From Hordeum vulgare subsp. vulgare (taxonomy: Eukaryota; Streptophyta; Magnoliopsida; Poales; Poaceae), in assembly GCF_904849725.1 (NCBI RefSeq), contig NC_058519.1, forward strand, positions 184,749,703 to 184,813,702: a DNA stretch of 64,000 bases. Reading direction: 5' to 3'. The notes beneath the pieces were generated by a model. That model worked only from the letters and a program-made list of their open reading frames with translations. It was not told the origin of the DNA and ran no database searches. A program made the position numbers and the translations under genes. Positions 57,831-64,000 of this stretch are shown piece after piece (positions within the stretch are counted from its first letter, which is position 1; every line of letters begins with the position of its first letter).

Positions 57831-58617
57831 GAAATATAAGCTTTTTAATCAAAAAATGATGAGTGTGTCGACTTATATTTCGTTAAGGCTTCCTCTTTAT
57901 CTTGGTGCTCGTCCGCGCTCGTCCTCACACGTCCAATGTTTCCTCCTCTCACCATCGGTGTTTCTCCCCTTCGTCCTTCCCAGTGTTCGCATGGCGTGAA
58001 CCATGGCTATTCTGAGGGGAAGGGAAGGACAAATAGAGAGGGGATGGAGGTACTTGGGGAAGTCTTAGCTATAAGCATGGTCTGCGGCAAGAGCTTGACG
58101 GACCAATGTAAGCGTTAACAACTTAGCCGGAAGGGAAGGAATAGCGAACAAGTTCGGTCGAAACTTTCCTCCTCCCCCTTCTTCCCCATTGGTCTCGTAA
58201 ATACCCCAACGCTGGAAAGTTGGGTGATGGGACCTCACCGTGGCCCATTCGTTGGGGTCACCGACCAACGGATCTTCTTGAGCGTTTGGCCTAGGATTTA
58301 CCAACGTGGGGCAAATCCAAGACCCGGCCACATGCGAGCTCGTCGATGTCGGCGGCTCCACCTTGATGGAGAATAAGTCACACGTGGGGAAGGAGAAAAG
58401 TGCAAGAATGTCGCCATGTACCTTCTCCTTCTTCCCTGCTCATTCAATCGCAGCCGCGCCCTCCCCCATGGTATAGGTGGGCCGACACGATGATTGTGAT
58501 CGGGATGGCATCGTTGTCTAGTCTGCTTCCTCTTCGACGCCTTGGGAGGAGGGAATGCTGTTGTAGATCGATGTTCCACATCAAAATCTCGAGTTTGCGC
58601 GAACGAAGCCCCCTACC
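57831..58617 (-). other. Leader and possible gag start of Gypsy element I (truncated)
   Basis: Read leftward from the primer site at 58618-58627, this is the internal 5' region of element I. Minus-strand open frames (58579-58298 and 58361-58065) are Arg/Pro- and Gly/Glu-rich and could be a decayed gag N-terminus, but no motif is recognisable. The left limit of the element is uncertain, and no 3' LTR is seen, so it is truncated. Confidence 0.4.
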
Positions 58618-58627
58618 TGGCGCGCCA
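58618..58627 (-). other. Primer binding site of element I
   Basis: TGGCGCGCCA, a perfect palindrome, within CCTACCTGGCGCGCCAAAGA, lies 4 bp from the LTR at 58632. This is a known Gypsy primer site type in grasses and differs from the tRNA-Met site of elements A, E, F and H. Confidence 0.7.
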
Positions 58628-58631
58628 AAGA

Positions 58632-59564
58632 TGTCGGTGCAGGTGTGCACCCGGTCACCTATGGGACCTTTGGGCCCCTTTGTGGTTCAGCGGGGAGGTT
58701 GTATCGCACAAAGAGCAGAGACTACGAAGCAACACGATGATGAGACTCAGGGGTTTGACCCAGGTTCGGGACGCTGTGAAGCATAAAACCCTACTGCTGC
58801 TTCAGTGGATTGATTGGGGACGACGAAGTTTGCATGGAGCTATACCCCGGCAAGGGTTGCCGAGGAGATGTAGCATGCATGTACTCTTACACTTAGCTCT
58901 AATCCCTTAGGTACCTAATCTCCCAAATGTCGAATCTCCATGTGCTCAAATACACAAAGATCTGAATCCATTGATAGGTTGCCTCGGGCCTCCTTTTATA
59001 GCTCATGGGGCATCCACAGTGGTAACTAGCATGATCAGATAGCTAACAATGCCATCATACCTAACTCTGTCACTTAAGATAGAGCGCCATAAATGCCGCC
59101 TTAGGTGGCGAGCAGGGGTGTGTTCCCGGCAGGCTTCCGACGCAGCACCACGTAGCCAGCGAGAGCCACCTACCCACCTAAGGGTCGATACCTCATCTAC
59201 AAGTGACTGGTGTAGCGGTGAGGTGGAGTTCTGGCAGGTTGGTCCACACTTTCGGGGAGGCTCCTTGTCGGGTCTTCGTGAGGATGGGTGCGCCTTCACC
59301 CCCGACAAGGTGCCAGGGGTTCTTGGCACGTCTTGGGCTATTGGTGTTGGTCTTGCCTGCCCCGTAGGCCATCGGGGGTCGTGTCTACCAGAGCATTGGT
59401 CTTCTTGATGCTCTCCTTGACCTTTGGTAGAGCGGCTTCTCTAGGCCTAGACAGGTCTGGATGGAATGGCAGCATTCCCTAGCAGCCTAACGTAGTCGGG
59501 ATATTGGCTCATCGTCCGTGCACAAGTCACAGGAAATAAACACCCCTGTATGTGTACCCCGACA
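58632..59564 (-). repeat. 5' LTR of element I (933 bp)
   Basis: Plus strand TGTCGGTGCAGG to GTACCCCGACA gives matched TGTCGG/CCGACA ends. The primer site on its left makes it the 5' LTR of a minus-strand element. CCATC at 59565-59569 would be the right target duplication. Open frames inside (59049-59408 plus, 59003-59329 minus) overlap and are not genes. Confidence 0.75.
58992..59001 (-). promoter_or_regulatory. TATA box in the LTR of element I
   Basis: The minus strand reads CTATAAAAGG within GAGCTATAAAAGGAGGCC, in the sense orientation of element I. Confidence 0.65.
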
Positions 59565-60580
59565 CCATCACCCCCTTCAGAGAGTTCTTTTGAATCAACC
59601 ATCAGACCAAATTGAAGAACGTACCCAGTGGGGAACATGGTGAAGTATCCATCCAAAGAGGAAAAATAGCCTATTTCCTAAAAAATTGGCAAGTCATCCC
59701 AAAGGTTGGAATAAAACTTGGTTTTACTGCAAGAACTCTACCCCAGAAGACCAAAATCCTTTCCCTGGTTACAGAATCGAGCGTCTTAGTGCCTCAGGTG
59801 AATTTATGGGTTGGCCAACTGATGAGGAGAGGAATAAAAATGGATCCCACTCTTCTGAGATTGAGGGCCTTGACAACTCACGGCCACACCGGAAGCAACT
59901 TCATCCGTTGCTGGATAAGCTTGCGAATTCAGCGGCTCAGTCTAAGAGGTGACGTGATGTGCACTATACTGGTGAGTTGATAGATGTCTAACGTTTTAGC
60001 AAAGACAATCTGTCTGAAAGCAATATCAACAAGGCCACCAATAAATTCTTTGGCGACTCGAAATAGAAGTGCAGTGTGACCTGGTTAGCTCCGTTTTGAT
60101 TGACCGACCCGATTCCTCCAGTAAGTGTTGTTGAACTTGTCTCTTTTTCTTTGTCATAATTTTCTATTTTAGCATACTCATTTTACGGCTTGTATTACTT
60201 CTATAGGCAGAATATGATTGGTGGAAAGCCACAGCCAGGACTCCTGTTCCCCTTCGATCTGAGCAGACTGATGACCCGTCTGGAGGAGCCTCCACGGAAG
60301 AAGAACCCGAGGTAGAGTGTGACTCGTTTGGTCTCCTTTTTATTAATCTTGATGACGCTCCTTCTTCCCAGGGTAACTCTGATTCTAGTGAAGCCGACAA
60401 TGTTGAGGTAATTTCAATCTCCTACGACTCACCAGAACCGTATATCCCAAAGAGGACGAGACAAGCCATCATGAAAGTGAAGTTTTCGAACCAAGATGCT
60501 TAGTTTGACCCAAAGTTTATTTGGAAGAAAAATCAGCACTTCCGCTAATCGAAACGCAAGACCTGGAGCATCTCTCGGAT
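59565..60580 (+). pseudogene. Element J: fragment of a 'gypsy-type transposon' gag-like ORF with an intron-like gap
   Basis: A first open segment (59686-59952) encodes WNKTWFYCKNSTPEDQNPFP, GYRIERL and MGWPTDEERNK. This is reminiscent of the N-terminal domain annotated in grasses as 'putative gypsy type transposon' (W-x-K-x-WF-Y/V pattern). A second segment (60207-60503) encodes AEYDWWKATARTP and an acidic Ser-rich tail ending EPYIPKRTRQAIMKVKF. Between them, 60121-60206 starts GTAAGT and ends CTATAG and could be an 86-bp intron. Stops and frame changes show decay. Both ends are cut by other elements (I on the left, K on the right). Confidence 0.6.
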
Positions 60581-61505
60581 TGATACGTCTCCAACATAGC
60601 TATAATTTTGATTGTTCGATGCTATTATATTATCATTCTAGGACACTTTTTGGGATTTTTATACCAATTTATATTATTTTGGGCACTAACCTATTGTCCC
60701 AGTGCCCACTTCTAGTTGTTGTTTTCTATGTGTTTTTTTCTTTTAATGTTTTCATTACCACACGAAGTCCAATTGCCACATATTTTTGGTGATTTTGCTG
60801 GACCAAATAAAGACCTGGAAGCTTCGGGAAGAGGCCTGAAGCCTCACAAGATGAGCGCCACACAACAGGCCGCGCCCACAGGGGGTGGCCGCACCATATT
60901 GCCTCGTGCTCCCCTCGGCTGCTTCTTGGCATACCACTTTGTCCTATAAATTCACATTAATCCCAAAAACCCTAGCGAGCACGCCGAAACACTTTTTCCA
61001 CCGCCGCAAGACTCTGTTCCACCGTGAGGCCATCTTGAGGCCTTTTCCGGTGCCCTGTCGGAGGGGGAATCGATCACGGAGGACATCTAGATTAATCTCT
61101 CTGCTCCCTTGGTGACATGTGAGTAGTTCACCACAGACCCACGGGGCCATAGTTAGTACCTATATGGCTATCTCTTGATCTTCAATACAATGAGCATCAC
61201 ACTTCACTTAGATATATCTGATGTAATTCTTTTGTGCGGTGCGTTTGCTGGGATCCGATGAATTGTGGGTTTATGTTCAGATTTTTCATGATAAATATTT
61301 GAGCCTTCTCTGAGTTCTAAATATGATTCTTATGTTTATGATTATCATAGGTTCATAAATCTCTCTGATTTATTGATTTGCTTTGACCAAGTAGATTGAT
61401 CTTTCTTCAGTGAGAGAGGTGTGTTGTAGTGGGTTCAATCTGACAAAAGGGGACACGATACATCTTTGTATTGTTTCCACTAAGGGTAGTATGATGGAGT
61501 TAATT
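60581..61505 (+). repeat. Element K: first 925 bp of a TGATACGTCTCC-type LTR
   Basis: It starts TGATACGTCTCCAACATAGC directly after the J coding text and shows the typical A/T-rich opening followed by GGGCACTAACCTATT. It is cut at 61505 by element L, with TTAAT (61501-61505) as the target site of L. The remainder is right of the window, so solo LTR versus full element cannot be decided. It is the same broad group as the solo LTR at 5626-7144. Confidence 0.8.
60944..60951 (+). promoter_or_regulatory. TATA box in LTR K
   Basis: CTATAAAT within TTTGTCCTATAAATTCACA, in the sense orientation of the LTR and about 360 bp from its start. Confidence 0.6.
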
Positions 61506-63731
61506 GTAGCGACCGGACCTCAAACAGTCTAGCCTCTGTGCATTAGTGTCATCCCTGGAATGGTAATGCTCACACGTACAGTACTTGAGGATTTATAACA
61601 GAGTTTCAATCACACACTTATTACATCAAATGTTTCAAAAGAGAACTTATTACAATAATAAGGCTTGAGTCCATCTAAAAACGATAAAAGTGGAAGGCTT
61701 GGAAGATAAAGTGAGTCCATCAACTCCAACGGCATAGCTGAGTGAAAGAAAACGACCTTTGGCACCTTACTATTCGTGTGAAAAGTCCCCGAAACGGGTC
61801 AACACATGGAATATGCTGGCAGTGTAACACATAGAGTAATGAACATAATGAATGCTATCTCTACATGCATATATGGCTGATGGAAAGCTCTATGGTTAAC
61901 AATTTTGCATAAAGCCAATCTTTTTCCTACAACAAAGGAATAAGTTTTATTTAACTATCATGGTGGTTGTTAAACATTGAGAAGGTTCCTCCAACTCAAT
62001 CCCAATTAAGCATCATCATTAAACCCAACAAATTAATTTAGAGTGATGAGATCAACATGATAATCCAAGAACCAGATACTCAAGATGTCCCTGACCGGGG
62101 ACAAGGCTAACCATGATTAGTTTGTACACTCCGCAGAGGTTTGCGCACTTTTCCCCACAAGACTCGAATACATCCATGATCGGAGATTCGAGACACAGTC
62201 TTTCTGAAGCATTTACTCTCTACTCTGGATAGACTGTACCACCTATAACCCACTACATCTGCTAGTCTACCACTTCAAGAGTTTCACGCAACTTACTCAA
62301 CCATGCCAGAGCCTGTATTGTCTTGTGGCGGCACACGGAAGTTTCTAGAATGAATAACTTAGAAGTAACTCCCAAAGGTTCGGTAATAAACATGTCAATA
62401 GGTTCTACCCAATCATCCACTTCCCAAAACCCACATGTTAATCAGATCCTAACCATGCAATGTTTACGGGTTGATCTAATGCAATAAAAACTGGGTAATA
62501 GAGGGGTATGCTAAAAGTGTTACTTGCCTTGCTGATGATCCGCAAAACATAGAGACTCGTAGTACCACAATTTGCACTCGAGGTACTTTATCGTAAACAA
62601 ACAATAACATACATAAGCACTCAAACTAGAAGCACGGGTAAAACTCAAGTAAGAGATCTAACCAGAAAAGTTCAACTGAAGAACTCCGGTATGCAAAAAC
62701 AATCCAAACAAACGAAGTAACGAAACTCAAAATGTGAAGGAAACAAGATTCATTTACTTATTTGGACTAGATTTAAATTTTACAGTACGAAAATCTTGTT
62801 CAAGTTGGTTAAAGAGAAATAGGGCTTCGAGACGAAGATCTGGGCGTTTTAATCACCAGATTCCGATAAACGAGCGAAAAGATAAACTAACACGAAAATC
62901 AGGGCAGAAATCGCGATCGAAAATAATCGCGGAAAATCCATGGAAAAAGAAAACTGACAACAGGATAACGAATGATCGTTCGCTGTCTGCAGCTAACGGA
63001 TGAACATCGTTCGTTAAAACGAACGTATGGACGAACGCCCGCTATTTAGCTAAACCGAAAAAACCGAACTAATCTAATCTAAAAAAATAGATCTACCTCT
63101 ACGAGGTCCGGAGGTGGTGGCGGCGGCGGCAGAGGCGGCTCCTGGCGGCTAGGGTTTTAGGGAGTGGGGTGGGCTGGCTTATAAAGGCCGACCGGACAGG
63201 TGTCCTAGCCGGACACGACCCGTAGGTCGGTTGACTTTTTTTAAAATAATTCTGACGCGCAGGAAAATAAATAAAAAGAAATACTAAACGGACTCCAAAA
63301 ATTCTGAAATAAATTTTCACCGCGCTCTTAAAATATATCGGACAAGGTGAACATTTATTTGGGCCTCTAATGCAATTTTAGAAAACACATTTTTTCCTAA
63401 TTCAAATAAAATAGCAATAAAACTCCGAATAAAATTCTTATTTGATTTTAATATTTTTCCTCCAATATTTCTTTTATTTTGGGGAAGCCATTTTATCCCC
63501 TCTCTTTTATATCATATTTAGAAATATTTGAAGAGAAAGTAATAAAAACCAAATGATCCTCTTTTCAAAATTTTGGGAAAACTCATATACTAAAATAACG
63601 AAATCCCCAACTCTCTCTGTGGGTCCTTGAGTTGCGTAGAATTTCTAGGATCAACCAAGAATGCAATAAAATATGATATCCAAAGATGATCTAATGTATA
63701 ACATTCCACATTGAAAATTTGGGATGTTACA
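61506..63731 (-). repeat. 3' LTR of element L
   Basis: The outer end at 61506 is TGTAGCGACCGG (plus strand) and the inner end at 63731 is GGGATGTTACA. It is shorter than the LTRs of A, C, E, F and H but has the same TGTAACATCCC start. The 89-codon plus-strand frame at 62734-63003 is antisense to the element and basic; it is not called. Confidence 0.88.
63178..63187 (-). promoter_or_regulatory. TATA box in the L LTR
   Basis: The minus strand reads CCTTTATAAG within GGCCTTTATAAGCCAGCC, upstream (in the element sense) of a GC-rich CCGCCGCC leader. Confidence 0.6.
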
Positions 63732-63745
63732 AACCTACCCCCCTT
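63732..63745 (-). other. Polypurine tract of element L
   Basis: Minus strand AAGGGGGGTAGGTT directly abuts the 3' LTR. The pol stop codon TAA overlaps its start (CTTAAGGGGGG), a compact arrangement shared by this Gypsy group. Confidence 0.88.
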
Positions 63746-64000
63746 AAGATGAATCTCGCCCTCGAGATTTGGGTTGGCTAGAAAATAGGTGCGGGTGATC
63801 CTTCCGTAGGTCTTCCTCTCGTTCCCAGGTGGCTTCATCCTCGGTATGGTGGCTCCACTGAACTTTGCAGAACTTGGTAACCTTGGTGCGTGTGACTCGG
63901 CTGGAAAACTCGAGAATCTTCACTGGTTTCTCCTCGTAAGTCAAATCGCTATCCAACTGAATCGCTTCCAGTGGCACTGTATCCCTGAGAGAAATGTCGG
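63744..64000 (-). CDS. C-terminal end of Gypsy pol with chromodomain, element L (partial)
   Basis: The frame is open from the window edge to TAA at 63744. It reads VPLEAIQLDSDLTYEEKPVK, then ILEFSSRVTRTKVTKF, CKVQWSHHTEDEATWERE and EDLRKDHPHLF, ending KSRGRDSS. This is the post-integrase linker and chromodomain of Tekay/Del-type chromoviruses; the (V/I)QWSxHxxDEATWE block is diagnostic. No stop or frameshift is visible in the 85 codons seen, so this copy may be younger than C. Integrase and RT lie beyond the window. Confidence 0.88.
   Translation of the reverse strand, partial: DISLRDTVPLEAIQLDSDLTYEEKPVKILEFSSRVTRTKVTKFCKVQWSHHTEDEATWEREEDLRKDHPHLFSSQPKSRGRDSS

Larger units (their letters stand above)
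61506..64000 (-). mobile_element. Element L: 3' end of a minus-strand chromovirus-type Gypsy retrotransposon
   Basis: Reading leftward it has the C-terminus of pol (64000-63744), a polypurine tract (63745-63732) and a 2226-bp 3' LTR (63731-61506). The LTR has TG...CA ends: minus strand TGTAACATCCC to GGTCGCTACA. TTAAT at 61501-61505 is one target duplication. The pol tail and tract closely match those of element C. The rest of the element is right of the window. Confidence 0.88.

Noticed and set aside
62734..63003. 89-codon basic ORF in the L LTR
   Set aside because: Antisense to the element, inside the LTR, lysine/arginine-rich by composition, no recognisable domain.

Overview
The window is intergenic DNA of a large, repeat-rich grass genome, almost certainly Triticeae (wheat, barley, rye or Aegilops type). 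The reasons are a nest of LTR retrotransposons with 2-4 kb LTRs, a Sabrina-like Athila-lineage Gypsy element, LTRs starting TGATACGTCTCC, and a CACTA transposon with CACTACAAGAAA ends. I see no tRNA, rRNA, CRISPR array, bacterial operon or intact host gene. Element letters below are mine.

Nesting. Gypsy element A (minus strand) covers 15513-57205 and runs out of the window to the left. It sits inside what looks like the 3' exon of a host or captured gene (57206-57444). A's 5' LTR was split by element F (30487-56527, TSD ATGTT). F was split by CACTA element G (35660-51287, TSD TTA), and G by Gypsy element H (36137-46636, TSD CACTG). A's gag-protease region was split by Sabrina-like element B (15695-23992, TSD TTGGG), a small inverted-repeat element (25108-25802), and long-LTR element C, of which the 3' end is visible (11242-15512). 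C's pol was split by element D (5069-11241). D carries a solo LTR (5626-7144, TSD ACCTC/ACCTA) and is split on its left by element E (1-5068).

Right flank (57206-64000). This holds the gene fragment, an LTR with the start of a minus-strand Gypsy element (I, up to 59564), a fragment of a 'gypsy-type transposon' gag with an intron-like gap (J, 59565-60580), the first 925 bp of a TGATACGTCTCC LTR (K, 60581-61505), and a minus-strand chromovirus-type Gypsy element (L, 61506 to the window edge).

Coding content is that of transposable elements and is mostly decayed: gag, retropepsin and chromodomain pieces, a long D-specific ORF of unknown function, and a small non-pol ORF that may be shared by E and H. 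The most notable item is inside CACTA element G: a captured two-exon piece of a Tubby-like F-box protein gene with its splice sites still in place. Boundaries were fixed by matching TSDs, TG...CA termini, primer binding sites (mostly TGGTATCAGAGC) and polypurine tracts read from the sequence. Family names are from memory and were not checked against a repeat library.
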